In this document: piece by piece, positions 47,838-59,366 of the stretch
How positions within the stretch are numbered: the first letter of the stretch is position 1
Layout of the letters: every line of letters begins with the position of its first letter
From: Podarcis raffonei
Lineage: Eukaryota; Chordata; Lepidosauria; Squamata; Lacertidae
NCBI RefSeq assembly: GCF_027172205.1
Contig: NC_070604.1
Location: forward strand, 71,007,023-71,071,022
Reading direction: 5' to 3'
DNA: 64,000 nucleotides
Position numbers and translations under genes: made by a program
Notes under the pieces: generated by a model
Database searches by the model: none
What the model saw: the letters and a program-made list of their open reading frames with translations, nothing else
Told to the model about the DNA's origin: nothing

Positions 47838-48055
47838 AGCTGTAGAGGTTAGAGAACTGGATTCAGACCTGGGAGACCAGCATTCAAATTCTCACTCAGC
47901 CATTAAACTCACTGGGTGACGTTGTCCCAGTCTCTCAGTCCAGCCTAACTCCCAGGGTTGTTGTGAGGAAAACAGTGGAGAGGATGGAGAACCATGTGTG
48001 CCATCTTGAGATTCTTGGAGGAAAGATGGGGTCGCAATGTAACAATAAATACATA
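47838..48055 (+). repeat. CORE/MIR-like tRNA SINE
   Basis: Head GAGGTTAGAGAACTGGATTC, B box GCATTCAAATTCTC, core with GTCTCTCAGTCCAGCC and a tail ending CAATAAATACA. One of the better-kept copies. Confidence 0.7.
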
Positions 48056-48077
48056 CAAGTAAAATATATTGCCTATA

Positions 48078-48326
48078 CAGTTGTAACTTGGAAGTCGAAT
48101 GGAATCCGTTCTGGAAGTCCGTTTGACTTCCAAAACGTTCGAAAACCGAAGCACAGCTTCTAATTGGTTGCAGGAAGCTCCTGCAGCCAATCGGAAGCAA
48201 CGGAAGCCCCGTCGGACATTTGGCTTCCAAAAATAGTTCGCAAACCGGAACAGTCACTTCTGGGTTTGTGGCGTTCCAGGAGCCAAAACGTTCGAGAACT
48301 AAGCTATTTGAAAACCAAGGTACTGG
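48078..48326 (+). mobile_element. Tigger-like MITE, family B, copy 3
   Basis: CAGTTGTAACTTGGAAGTCG at the left with a TA before it; interior GAAGCTCCTGCAGCCAATCG; right part AAAACCAAGGTACTG. The right terminus is diverged. Confidence 0.75.
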
Positions 48327-48964
48327 GTCTTGGGTTTATTTGGGGTCCAGCAAGTTTGTTTTGAGAGCTCTTACTGTGCAGTATCTGCTCCTGACCCCTG
48401 CTGCTGCAGGCCAGTCCCACTCAGAACCCCTCTTATAGAAGGGAGGTCACCATAACTTTTCTTTTTTTAAAAAAAAATATTTTTTATTAAAGATTTATTA
48501 GTTTACAAAAACATGTGCATTATCTCTTTTTCAAGTTGCTTTTTCTACAGATCAGTTTCATTTGTTGTGAGACATTAGTGTTGCATGCAGTATAAGTTTG
48601 GGAAGAAAAGAGGGGGTGAATGGGGTGGGGATGCTTCTATTCTTCCACTTAGTGTATGGCCATACCTTTTCTGACAGCTCCTTTAGCTATTGTTTCTAGA
48701 AGACTTGGGAGGGAATAATTGTAGTATTGGTGTCGTTTACGGTGGGTGTGAGCAGAAGTGCTTCTGGTAGATCTCTGGGTGATTGGAAGCAATTTGAAGG
48801 GTTCTGATTCTTGACAATAGCAAAAGGCTTCCCTCTCTTCTAAATTAGGCTGCTGAGATGAAGAAATCTTGGGAGGGGGAAACCAGGACTGTGAGCTCAG
48901 TCTTGTTCCTTCATTCTATGAGTGTGTTGCCTTTCCCAGCCAATGTTTTGTTCACCTGGCTCAG

Positions 48965-49039
48965 GCTGGTGGACTTTTAGTTTTAATAAAATAGGTTGTG
49001 AACTGCCCTGAGATCTACAGATAAAGGGTGGTATGCTAA

Positions 49040-49071
<32 letters not shown>

Positions 49072-49073
49072 AG
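48965..49073 (+). repeat. L2-type 3' end with (AAAG)n tail
   Basis: GTTGTGAACTGCCCTGAGAT, GGGTGGTATGCTAAA and about 34 bp of AAAG units. The tetranucleotide has probably grown from the LINE tail. Confidence 0.65.
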
Positions 49074-49514
49074 ATAGAACCCACAAGCCTAAAGTCTCTC
49101 TCCCCCCCTTTTTAAAGGATATCCATTGTGCCAAGCTTTTTCTCTCTGTAGTTAACATTACTTTTAAAAAAACCTAGTACAACTGCATTCAAATGTATTT
49201 CTCTGCGGAGCAATAACAAATGCATTCTATCCCTTTTGGTATTTCATTAGATTCTCAGAATCAGTGAGTACATAGTACATCACCTCTCTAGAGGTGTATC
49301 AGGCCACTGTTGTTCTGTAGGAGCACTCAAGCTGTGGGTCAGCTTATTAAAAGATGCTTAGTACATGAATTGCTCTTCTTTTGATGGGAAGCACTGAAAT
49401 TTGTTGGACTGAAAGACATAGTCTAAAGCCAACGTTCTCGGACAAAGATGCAAAAGAAAGCAGGCTTGCATGTTAGTCCATAAACATCATTTTACCAGCC
49501 CACATGCCCACATT

Positions 49515-49795
49515 TATTAGTCATTGGCTAGATGGATTTAAAAGGGGATTAGACAAATTCATGATGGAGAGGGCTATCCATGGCTCCAAGCCTTGATGGC
49601 TGTGCTCTGCCTCCAGCAATGCTTCTGAATGCCAGTTGGTGGAAACCACAGGAGGGGAGAGTGTTCATGTGCTCAAATCCTGCTTGCTGGTTTCCCACAT
49701 GCATCTGGTTGGCCACTGTGAGAACAGGGTGCTGGACTAGATGAGCCATTGACCAGATCCAGCAGGCTTTTCTTATGTTCTTATAACAACCAACT
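49515..49795 (+). repeat. CR1-like LINE 3' end
   Basis: GGGATTAGACAAATTCATGA, CTCTGCCTCCAGCAATGCTT, GAACAGGGTGCTGGACTAGA and CAGGCTTTTCTTATGTTCTT: a standard squamate CR1-like terminus, nearly complete. Confidence 0.75.
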
Positions 49796-50464
49796 CTTTC
49801 AATTTACACAAACCTCCCTGTTTGGTTGCCAGTAGGTGCTTATTAGTCAAAACAGCCGACCAGGTGAGTCGCTCTTCCCGAACCTGAACAAAGCATGAGC
49901 ACAGGGATACAATTTGCTTTCGCTTGGAAGTTAAGCGAGGGCTTCGTCAAGGAAAGTGATGTGTGAAAAATGTACTTGCGTCAAGTGGTTTCACTTAGAT
50001 CAAGGCAGCTGCTGCTTACCGTGCCTGTTTGTTTGGGCTAGGATTTCAATTATATGTCAAGGGCATCTAAAGCTTGGACTCTTTCATATTGCAATCAAAA
50101 TAATAGCTCCCAAAGTGTGGTGTCTGTTCTGCATACAAGGAAAGAAAGGCAGAAGAAACCTCTGCTCCCTCTTGCAGGCCATTGAATAGCGATGGGATGG
50201 TAAAACCATTTAGTGGCTGAGCTCCTGATACTGCACACTGTTTCCTTTATCTCATCTGCCGCATACCCTTGTACTCTGTATTATTTAATCCTGAACAAGT
50301 AGCACTTCTAGATCAGTACTCACAACTGGTAGACTTTAAAAATGTTGCCTTGCTCTTCATTATAAATAAATCAAAGGGGCTTGCAAGGTTCCCAAAATAT
50401 ATAAAACCTAATAAATACAACTAACCCAAAATATCTGAGGTCAATATTGTATTATAAAACCAAG

Positions 50465-50665
50465 AGGAGGTTAAAATGATGAGAGTTGTTTGGCAGTGGA
50501 ACAGTCTACCTACCTCAAGAGGTATAGTGGGTTTTCTGTCGCTGGAGGTATTCAGGCTGAGGCCAAATCGGTCAGAGGTGCTGTAGTTGCATCCTGCACA
50601 ACAGATCCTGGGCCAAGCAGAGGTTGGTCCAGATGACATCCAAGGTTACACTCAGCTCTTTGATT
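50465..50665 (+). repeat. CR1-type LINE 3' end
   Basis: TTGTTTGGCAGTGGAACAGT, GTCGCTGGAGGTATTCAGGC, then CAGATGACATCCAAGGTTAC, following the CR1 consensus order. Confidence 0.7.
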
Positions 50666-52129
50666 TTATGAAAACAATTCCACATAAAAGCAGGAATGCA
50701 AAAACTCTAATCTGCATTGACCCGGCTTAGCATGAATGTGTGAGTGTACAGGTTTCTGGGGAGGAGATTATGGCTGCTTTGCTCTTCCTCCAGTCGTGCT
50801 GCTGTGAGCTAAGCTATGGTTTGGCTTAACATGCCCTCTGAACCCAGACTCATGGTTTGTATTGCTCTACCTTTCTGGTTTACAGCTTGTGGTTTGTCAG
50901 GGACAGTCTAGTGCAAACCATGGCTTAGTTAGCAGCAGCAAGACCAAAGGAGGAACAAAGTGTCCCTGATATTCTCTTGAGGAGACTGCATGTCTTCCAT
51001 ACTCACACTGATGTCTTGGTTTGGCTTAGCTTAGCATTGTGTGAAAAATGGACTATGAAATGCTTGGAGAATGAAAGCCCATCTAAAGCTTTCAAAACAG
51101 AGAGCCAACCACATCTCTGGATGGCAGGAGTTCCATTCCCTGTGTGCTGTAGTAAAAAAGGTTGCTCTCACTTATGCAGATTAGAATTTCATTAAAAACA
51201 AAGGGAGAATTTTCCAATAGCAGAAAGACAGGGCAGTGACCACAAAGATGCAATGCCATGAGAATTCTATTCAGATTAATTAAAAGTTGGTACCTCTTTA
51301 ATGAGGTATTATATCTTGTGCAAGAAAAGCAGGTACTTGTCAGTGGTCTAACACAATACTGTGTGCCAAATCCTAGTATGTTTATTGGTAGAAGGTAATG
51401 CAGAAAACTACCATTCTTGGAAAGTGCCAGATGTTGCCAAAATTGTATTTAGTGTTTATACCCCCAAATCTAGAGCAAAACCCTCTTTTAAAACCAACTT
51501 ACAAATCAACATATAAATTCTTTCTTAAAAAGACTTACCTAAAGCTAGAGGAGGCTAGAGCAAGATGTTACAAGTTTGAGGGTAGAGTTCACTCACATCT
51601 ACTTGAGCTGCTGCTTACTGAGCAAGTCTAATGGCAAAGTTGGAATTGGAAAGCCAGTTACTCCCAGTATAGTAGTGTCAAGGGGAGAACAGAAACTGAA
51701 TTAAGATCCAAAAGCGAAGAGAGAACAATTAGATAGTAAGGTAATACAAGGGTGAAAGCCTAGAAACGCCAAAAGGGAGGAGAGTCGGGAAAGCAGAGAA
51801 GCTGAAGGTTTTGGTATTGATGGGTTTTTAAGAGCAATCTTTGAACAGGCAGGAACAGCAAGAGAAGAAGAGCCTTAGGAACAGCAGGGCAGCCTCTAGC
51901 TTATCTCCCCCAGCATTCATACTGGGTGATGCCAGTCCTAGCAGGGTTGCCTCTAACCAGATTGTCCCAGTCTTCTGTTGCCTGTTTATTACCTTGACTG
52001 AGTCCTGAAAGACCTCCTCCCTGCCTTGCAGGACCTGACCTGGGAGGGTGGGGCCCTGACTGACTCCAGCTACAAAAGAAGAGGCTGCTGAACAGAATCT
52101 TGGGCTGGGGTACTATTTAGAGGGGGTTG

Positions 52130-52340
52130 TTGCTGTTAATTTTTTGTATTTTTATTTTGGATATTACGACTTATGTAGAAATTGTTAAATTTTGTTGCCT
52201 GCTTTCTGATGTTTTGTTTATTGTTTAGGACTACTTTTGGTATGTTTGTAGCTGTGTAAGTTTTTATAAGTTGTAAGCTGCCTTGAGCATGGTTTTAATT
52301 TTGGACAGGTGGCATTCAAATAAAATGATTGATTGATTAC
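52130..52340 (+). repeat. L2-type LINE 3' end
   Basis: TTGTAAGCTGCCTTGAGCAT, CAGGTGGCATTCAAATAAAA and a GATTGATTGAT tail. Confidence 0.65.
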
Positions 52341-54639
52341 TTAAAGAGGGCACTTGTTCCTCCATGCTCCACAGTGACAGCATATTGGGCCACAAAGCCC
52401 AGGTTGGATGCCTACACATTCCTTTTACATTCCATTTACAGCTGAACTAGTCGGATTGGGCAGAACTATAGCTGCATGTCCTTTTGCTTCTGACCTTAGT
52501 TGACAATAGGTTTGAAAAGTGTTAATATGAAGAACCTGTCCTAGGTATGCTTAGAACACCAGAATCCATAGAGCTGGTGTCATAAATCTAATAGGAATGA
52601 AAATCAAAGCTTAATATTGGGAACTGAAAGTAGAACATACAGTGAAGGAAGTAATTGCTTCAGCAATTGTATACATCGCTTGAGCAATTGTGAGAGAATT
52701 ATGCCCCAAACCCTGTTTTCTGGCTATTGATAAATACATCGTCTGACACGCTTTGTAGTTAGAATGAAGCAAAATTGATCATTCATTGGAAAGAGTGGAT
52801 ACATGCACATACATGGAGTAAACAGAAATGGTATATCTGTCACTCTTGAGTAATAAAATTTGCCTTTTAGGATGTTTCAAGCAAACAGATGTATTTAGGG
52901 ACTGCTTTCCTAATGTATCTTGGGGGGGGGGAGAGAAAACTGTTTTAATACCAGCTGTACTATCTGGTATACGTTACCCCGTGAAAGGAACATTCATCCA
53001 AGTGTTGAAAAAAAAGGTGGAAAAGCTTTCTCCCAAGTGGCATTAGGTACTTAGAGTAACCTCCTATCTCTCAAGCTTATAGCTTACATCTGCCCACGTT
53101 GCTTCATCTAGATAGGCACCTGGGAAAACTCTGTAACCATTGCCTTAGGTTCTGACCCAGAGCTCTTTCACCCATAGCTTCCCCAAGATTCAAGACTCCT
53201 GGCAATATATAGCAGCTTCCAGGAAATCTCTCGGTAATTAATATACATCTCTAATTACCCAATTCTAAATGGCTGGCGAATAATCCTTTCTTGGGCATGT
53301 CAAGGCCTATGCTGTGCACCAGCTATCTTGTTCCAGATGTTATGAAGCAGCATATTGAAGGTTTCAGTTGATTTTCCTTATTTTCTTTAGTTCTGTGTTG
53401 TTTGCTCCCCTGCTCCTTATTTCTAGGAAAGCTATGAAAAAAGGGTACTTTGCTCTTAGGGTCTGCAGCAAGAAATTGTGTTTTTCTGTGTATGTGTTGT
53501 ACAAAAGCAGAGGCTACAATTGTGTAATGGTCTATTGTGGAAGGCCCATTCTCTTGCGGTAGGTTGCCCTTTAAAAGGCACTTTGTGTAGCAGGTGGTTT
53601 AGGAGATGGTGAGGAGATTCTAAGAAATGAGAGTTGAAGAGATTCAGAGAAGGAGGCTTGAACATTTGAAAGAGGTAAAGAGGGTGGATGAGGCGACAGA
53701 GAGAATTAGCAAAAAGAATCATCCAGAACCTAAGAGAGCAGGAGAAAAATGAAACCACCTAACCTGGTAGCATTTATCCAGCAGCAGCTTCACCGTCTGG
53801 GAGTCTGAATTTTATTGAGATTCATCCCTCCTTTTTGGATTAAGGTTAAATACTTGCCTTAAATTGTATTTTACCAGAGTTGTTTCCCTTTCTCCCCCCT
53901 CTCCCTGCCTCAGCTTATTAAGTAAATCCAGCCGTTACTTTCCCATTTTAGTGAGTTGACTGCTAGTTTCCTCCTGTATACGTTCTGGAAGTGAAGGGAC
54001 TGGAAGTGCCGGGTGCTAATTTGGGGCCTTGGCATTATGCCTCTTTACATAGTTTTGAAGCGAAATACCTAGGATCCATAGTTCCCTTGCCCACAAACAA
54101 ATTAGTTCCTTGTAGGGAACTTGGGTCATGGCTGTTCATTTGTTTCTACAAATAAATAAGAAATTCTCACTGTCACATTCTGCCTTGAATTACCAGATTC
54201 TGAACATGCTGTGAGTGGCTGGAATACTGCCTGGGCAATATGGGGTGCTTCTCCTTTCTCCAGGGTTGGGGATGTTTTGTCACTGATTGTTGAATATCTT
54301 CCTTCTGCCATTCCTATGTTCTCTCTCTTTCCCCCAATCTCTCTTGCTTCAGATGGCAGAATAAAAGTATTCTCTAAACTGAAAGAGATTCCTAATTCAA
54401 GGTCCCTTGCCCAGCCTTGTGATAGGGTCTGTATCAGATAAACCGATGATTCTCTGCGTATGTCTGCATGCCTTTCCTGTCCCCTGCTTTGCACTGGTGA
54501 TCAGGGATACAATATTCTTTGGCAAGGCTGCTGCTGCTGTACATTATTGGTTAGCAAAAAGTCTGATTAGCAATGATGGTGCCAGTTGTAGGCTGCCAGC
54601 TGTGAAGTAGTCGGGGCTGAAATGCCATGTGGGGTTTCA

Positions 54640-55090
54640 GCAGCCATTTTTTATGGCTATGGCTGAGAAACAAGGCTCCTTTTCATTTTATATGAGTAAC
54701 AATCCCCTGGAATATGATCCTGGGATATTAATGCTGTGCATTAAGTATGATTAGGGAACTTTCCTGTCTTCAACAGTCTCTTGAATTGCTGCGTATTGTT
54801 ACCGTGCCATTAATGTGATTCATCAGCTTTGAAACAGCTTGTCCATTGCAAAGGAATTATGTGAATGTATTAACTTGGTAAAGCTTTTTGAAGTTCTGCT
54901 GGCAATAATCAATATGAAGCCATGCCCAAGGCTTTTAAGGCAATTTGGCCATGCTCTTTTCTCTAGACTGAATTGCTTTTTCCCATGGAAGTATTAGTGA
55001 AGAGATAAGAAGTGATAACGTTATTGCATTTAGCGGGTGACAAGAGCGCCAGCTGCACGGCAGTAATGCAATAGCTTAGATGCAAAGTCC
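54640..55090. other. Repeat-poor AT-rich block, candidate noncoding element
   Basis: No repeat recognised. It contains CCATTAATGTGATTCATCAG, GGCAATAATCAATATGAAGC and AGCGCCAGCTGCACGG, a mixture of homeodomain-like and E-box-like motifs often seen in conserved enhancers. Conservation cannot be judged from one genome. Confidence 0.25.
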
Positions 55091-55502
55091 TCAACATCAA
55101 CAGGTGTGTATGTTTCCCCTTCACATGAGGCTTAGAAAGCATGGAAATTCTTCACCACTCGCCTACTATTCACCCATGGAACAATTCCTGAAAAATCATT
55201 TGACATCTTTCCCCACCACGGTTGCATTCATATCTTTTTCCTGTTGGTGTCTTGCAGTGCAGTTGTTTCTCCAGTTTTTAGGAAATGTTAGCGCTTTGGA
55301 CACAACTGCAGAACAAAGCTTTCAGATGGGAGCACACTACTATTTCTTCGAGTCTTGAAGTGCAGCTTTTGATGTGGCCGGTGACAGCATGCAACCCTGG
55401 TTATTTGTCATCTCCCAGCGCGTCTATCATTGCCTTCCCCACCCTCCATTCAACTTGCCAGTGTAATGGGCAAGGTGTGTGTAGCAGGTGGGGAGGGAGG
55501 TA

Positions 55503-55744
55503 CAGTGGTACCTCAGGTTACATACACTTCAGGTTACATACGCTTCAGGTTACAGACTCCGCTAACCCAGAAATAGTACCTCAGGTTAAGAACTTTGCTT
55601 CAGGATAAGAACAGAAATCGTGCTCCGGTGGCGTGGCAGCAGCAGGAGGCCCCATTAGCTAAAGTGGTGCTTCAGGTTAAGAACAGTTTCAGGTTAAGAA
55701 CGGACCTCCAGAACGAATTAAGTTCTTAACCCGAGGTACCACTG
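55503..55744 (+). mobile_element. Tigger-like MITE, family A, copy 4
   Basis: 242 bp, CAGTGGTACCTCAGGTTACA...CGAGGTACCACTG, TA on both sides. 'GCTAAAGTGG' subgroup with copies 1 and 5. Confidence 0.88.
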
Positions 55745-55904
55745 TATGTCAGTTTCACAACTGCCTTGTTGGCTTCACAGTGATAGGGCACTCAAATTTC
55801 CATTTAAAAACAAGTCCCCTCTTTAGAACAGCAGCAGTGGTGGTGCAATTAATGTAATTTTGTCTTCTCTTTGGTGAATCCCATTTGTTTCTTGTGCTGG
55901 CTGG

Positions 55905-56187
55905 CAGAGGAACAGATTGAAAGAGATTGCAGTGCTGGAAAAGGTTCAGAAAAGGGCAACTGAAATGATTGAGGGGATGCAACATCTCCTGTATGAGGAA
56001 ACACTATAATATTTGGGCTTCTTTAATTTAGAGAGAAGGCAACTGAAATGGGATATGATAGAGGTGTATAAAAATATGCATGGTATATTTTTCCCATGGA
56101 AGTATTAGCAAACAGAATGTGGGCAGAGAAAAATCCCCCCCCCCATTTTGTAATGCTTAGAACTCAAGGACATCCAGTGAATAATCC
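55905..56187 (+). mobile_element. CR1 LINE fragment, end of reverse transcriptase
   Basis: Translates with interruptions as the CR1 C-terminus: LEKVQKRATEMIEGMQHL, then YLGFFNLERRQLKWDMIEVY. It continues into the 3' region GAACTCAAGGACATCCAGTG. 5'-truncated and dead. Confidence 0.8.
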
Positions 56188-56199
56188 ATCATCATCACC

Positions 56200-56345
56200 A
56201 CCATCATTTATTCAATTTATGTATCACCCTTTATCAAAAGCTCTCAGGGCAGTGTACAACATTAGAAACACATTACAAAACATCAATGGTAAAAACATAG
56301 CAAAATGCATGCTGACAGACAGCCTAACAGTAAAATAATAATCAT
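56200..56345 (-). repeat. L2-type LINE 3' end
   Basis: ATGTATCACCCTTTATCAAA, GCTCTCAGGGCAGTGTACAA and AACACATTACAAAACATCAA on the plus strand, the reverse of the L2 terminus. Confidence 0.55.
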
Positions 56346-56354
56346 AACTGTCCT

Positions 56355-56965
56355 CTCGTTCCCAGGTTTTGAGCAGTAGATCTTTATTTCCTTCCCTCTC
56401 TCTTGCAGGTAAACATAGTTCAATTCTCTCCCCCCTCTTCTCCTGCATCAAAGGAGGGTATCACTTACTTGGGTGTTGGGGTTTTAGTCCTTTCAAATCC
56501 GCTTTAGGTTACAGCTTCTTTGCTTTAATCTATATACAAAAGCGGAAGGCAGACTTCCTGTTTATACCTTCCCGCTTCGGTGCCAAATTTAAAGTCCTTT
56601 CCCCCCCCCTTGCCTTCTCCAATTAATCCTACTCACAGGTAGTTGCTTTTTGAGTCGAATTGTCTCAGGAAGAAGTCAGCGCTCTCCGGCAACAGCTATG
56701 CGGCTTCGCTCTGTGGAGGTAGCTTTCTGCTCTCAGCACCACGCCACTCGCCCGCTTCGCTCCGGAGCCCATAATCGGGTCCCCTTGCAAATTGGGGGGC
56801 ACAAAAGGTGCCCGCCGAGCCCCACGTTCACAGGCTTCACCCCGCCTGTGATTTAAAAAGGGTCTCCGCTTCGCCATAGCGGTTTGACCTGATTTCCACG
56901 GAGCGGGTCCCAACAGCTCAGAGGGAATCCGCCATTGCCGATGGCGCTAAACCCGGAAGTCGCAA
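56355..56965 (-). repeat. CpG-rich LINE 5'-UTR-like segment, family unassigned
   Basis: About 600 bp unlike its AT-rich surroundings. On the minus strand it starts TGCGACTTCCGGGTTTAGCG and continues GCAATGGCGGATTCCCTC and AAGCGGAGACCC. It has many CpGs and later a GGAAGG-type purine strand. It abuts an L2 reverse-transcriptase fragment at 56967. It resembles the GC-rich promoter region of a young LINE, perhaps L1, but no open frame follows. Confidence 0.35.
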
Positions 56966-56966
56966 C

Positions 56967-57400
56967 ACCAGCACTTTGAATTGGGCCCAGAAACTAATTG
57001 GCAGCCAGTGCAGTTGTGCCAGGATTTGCACCAGCTGAAGTTTCTGAACTGTCTTCAGAGGCAGCCCCATGTATTTCAGTAATCCAACCTAGATGTTACC
57101 AGAGCATAAGCCACAGAAGTTAGGCTATCCCTGTCCAAATAGGGGCGTAGTTGGGCCACCAGTTGAAGCTGACAGAAGGCACTCCTGCCACTGAGGTCAC
57201 CTGGGCCTCAAGTGACAGTAGTGGATCCAGAAGCACCCCCAAGCTACGTACTTGCTCCTTAAGAGGGAGTGTGACCCCCTCAAGAGCAGGCAATCTTCCA
57301 CCCATCCAGCCTAGGGAATGATCCATTCACAGTGCCTCAGTCTTATCTGGATTGAGCTTCAGTTTACTGTCTCTCATCCAGTCCATTACCAAGGCAAGAC
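56967..57400 (-). mobile_element. L2 LINE fragment, reverse-transcriptase region
   Basis: The minus strand encodes LPALEGVTLPLKEQVRSLGV then LLDPLLSLEAQVTSVA, a hallmark L2 reverse-transcriptase stretch, with frameshifts after it. It runs into the LQLVQ region shared with the copy at 26321. Confidence 0.82.
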
Positions 57401-57536
57401 AAACAGTCCAGACTGTAACTCTGCTGTAGTTTTAGTTCTGATCAGACTCCCACTCTTTCTTTTAATTATGGACAGATTACATTTACATGGGGACTAAGTA
57501 ATGCACAATTAGCACTGAACAGGACTGGGATTAGTG

Positions 57537-57672
57537 CAGGCTTCCTCAACCTTGGCCCTCCAGATGTTTTGGGACTACAATTCCCATCATCCTTGACCAC
57601 TGGTCCTGCTAACTAGGGCTCATGGGACTTCTGGGCCAAAAACATCTGGAGGGCCAAGGTTGAGGAAGCCTG
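57537..57672. mobile_element. hAT-like palindromic MITE with perfect 8-bp duplication
   Basis: 136 bp, CAGGCTTCCTCAACCTTGGC...GGTTGAGGAAGCCTG, with the interior ACTACAATTCCCATCATCC pairing to a diverged opposite arm. GATTAGTG stands at 57529-57536 and again at 57673-57680. Same family as 46482-46616. Confidence 0.9.
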
Positions 57673-58295
57673 GATTAGTGCTACCGTAGTGTTAAAAAAC
57701 ATCAGCTGTTGCTTGGAAGCACCTCTGCTTGTGCATTCTCCCCTGTCACTTCTGCAACAAGGTTTTGAAGGTTGGAGATGTTGCAAAAGGCTGCACAGCT
57801 TATTAACCGTCTGTTGTGGTTTACCAGGTGCTTAAATTTCTAAAGAGGAAAAGTAAAGTCAAGAATATCAAGCAACTAGGCCTTTATCTTTAGCAATGAA
57901 GATGGAGAAGCCTTTAACCTTTATTTGACCATTGCAAAAGTCATTGTTTATCCTAGAATTAATAGCAACGCCTTTATCCTCTACCCTGATATAGCTACAT
58001 ATCTCCAGTGCTGGCATTGCATCTGAACGGATTCCGGTCCCGATAGCCATTGTATATAATAAGGCTGCTCTAGGTTTCTCTCATACATGGTGTGGTCCTG
58101 CCTACTTTTTTTTTTTATATCCTGGCCAGCTGGGGAACACTGAAGAGCAGAGTCCACATGGCTTATAAACTGAAGGTGCCCTATCTTCGTCATATATTAA
58201 GGAAAGGAAAGGAAATAACTTGTGATAGTCATTCAAATAACTCTGATGGTCCTCTTCGAATAGGTAGTTTTTGTCTTTGTTAATTGATTTAATTA

Positions 58296-58378
58296 ATTGA
58301 TCCACACCTGGCGTGGCCTGGCGTGCTCTGGTCCATGGGGTCACAAAGAGTCGGACACGACTAAACAACTAAACAACA
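58296..58378 (+). mobile_element. Bov-B (RTE) LINE 3' end
   Basis: GTCCATGGGGTCACAAAGAG then TCGGACACGACTAAACAACT and a CAACAACAA tail: the Bov-B 3' terminus that also forms the Sauria SINE tail. Only about 80 bp remain. Confidence 0.85.
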
Positions 58379-59366
58379 ACAATTGATTTGGTCACTGCCC
58401 TGTAAAGATATGATGATGGCAAGATCTCTGAGCTTTCACAGGCTACAAAGGCATCTGGGCTACAGCTGTCCTGAAATATTGGCCTTGTTCAGTTTCCTTT
58501 TCTTAGACAAAAAAATCTGACCTGCTCCTCATTCTGATGGACAGAATCATGAAAAAATCATTTGTATAGTAAGTAGTAGGTACAATGAAGCCTGCTCAAA
58601 TACCCCATTAACATACACAGGTATAGTAAAATTTATCCACCTAGCATCTGCCCAATCAACATCAGCTGTGTGAAATGCAGAGCATAATGTTCACCAACTA
58701 ACCAAGACTTGAAATGCAGCTGTGATATGGCCATGGCTCTCAGTTCTTTGTTGTTTGTCACTTTGAGGCCTCAGAAAGTACTTTGCATTAAATCTTAATC
58801 ACGATTTCACAGCTCAAGAGCTTGATGTACAAAATGGTATTAAACCTTGCTGGTAGTTTCCCCCTTTTCTTTTTTAATCCATTATGCGCTTCACATCTCT
58901 TTGCATGTGTCATAAATTGATATAAATAACACATGTTATTAATTCAGAAGGAAATTGCCCAAATAAATCAGGCAGCTTGGAACAACATGGAATACTGGTT
59001 AAACAATTGGGCATATTTTGTGTCTCTGTACAAGATGTGTTGAGGTGAAATTGGTTTTTCAATTTGTTTCCTCTAATGGATGAAACCCAGTTAAAGCAAC
59101 CAAACCAAGCTGTATGTAGCATTATCAGCTTCTTATTCAAGCTGATCAAATCCCAAGTTCCTCATAAAAAGAGCACTCCTCAACAATATGTTACAGTATT
59201 ATACTAAAACAAACCTGCAGTTTGAACTCTGTGTATTCCATACTAAATTAGATCATACAAAGATTTACCCATCCAAAAACAAATTTAGATAGCCAAGGGG
59301 GCCCTAAACTGATACATTCAAAGTAAATTGCGATGGTGCATGTTCCCTGGAAGCAAGCAGCATTTA

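Noticed and set aside
55285-55608. A 107-residue frame in the TULP4 intron
   Set aside because: It ends inside a Tigger MITE, and no family resemblance was seen.
56355-56965. Calling the CpG-rich block an LTR
   Set aside because: It starts with TG on the minus strand, but I found no matching terminal CA with a short flanking duplication.
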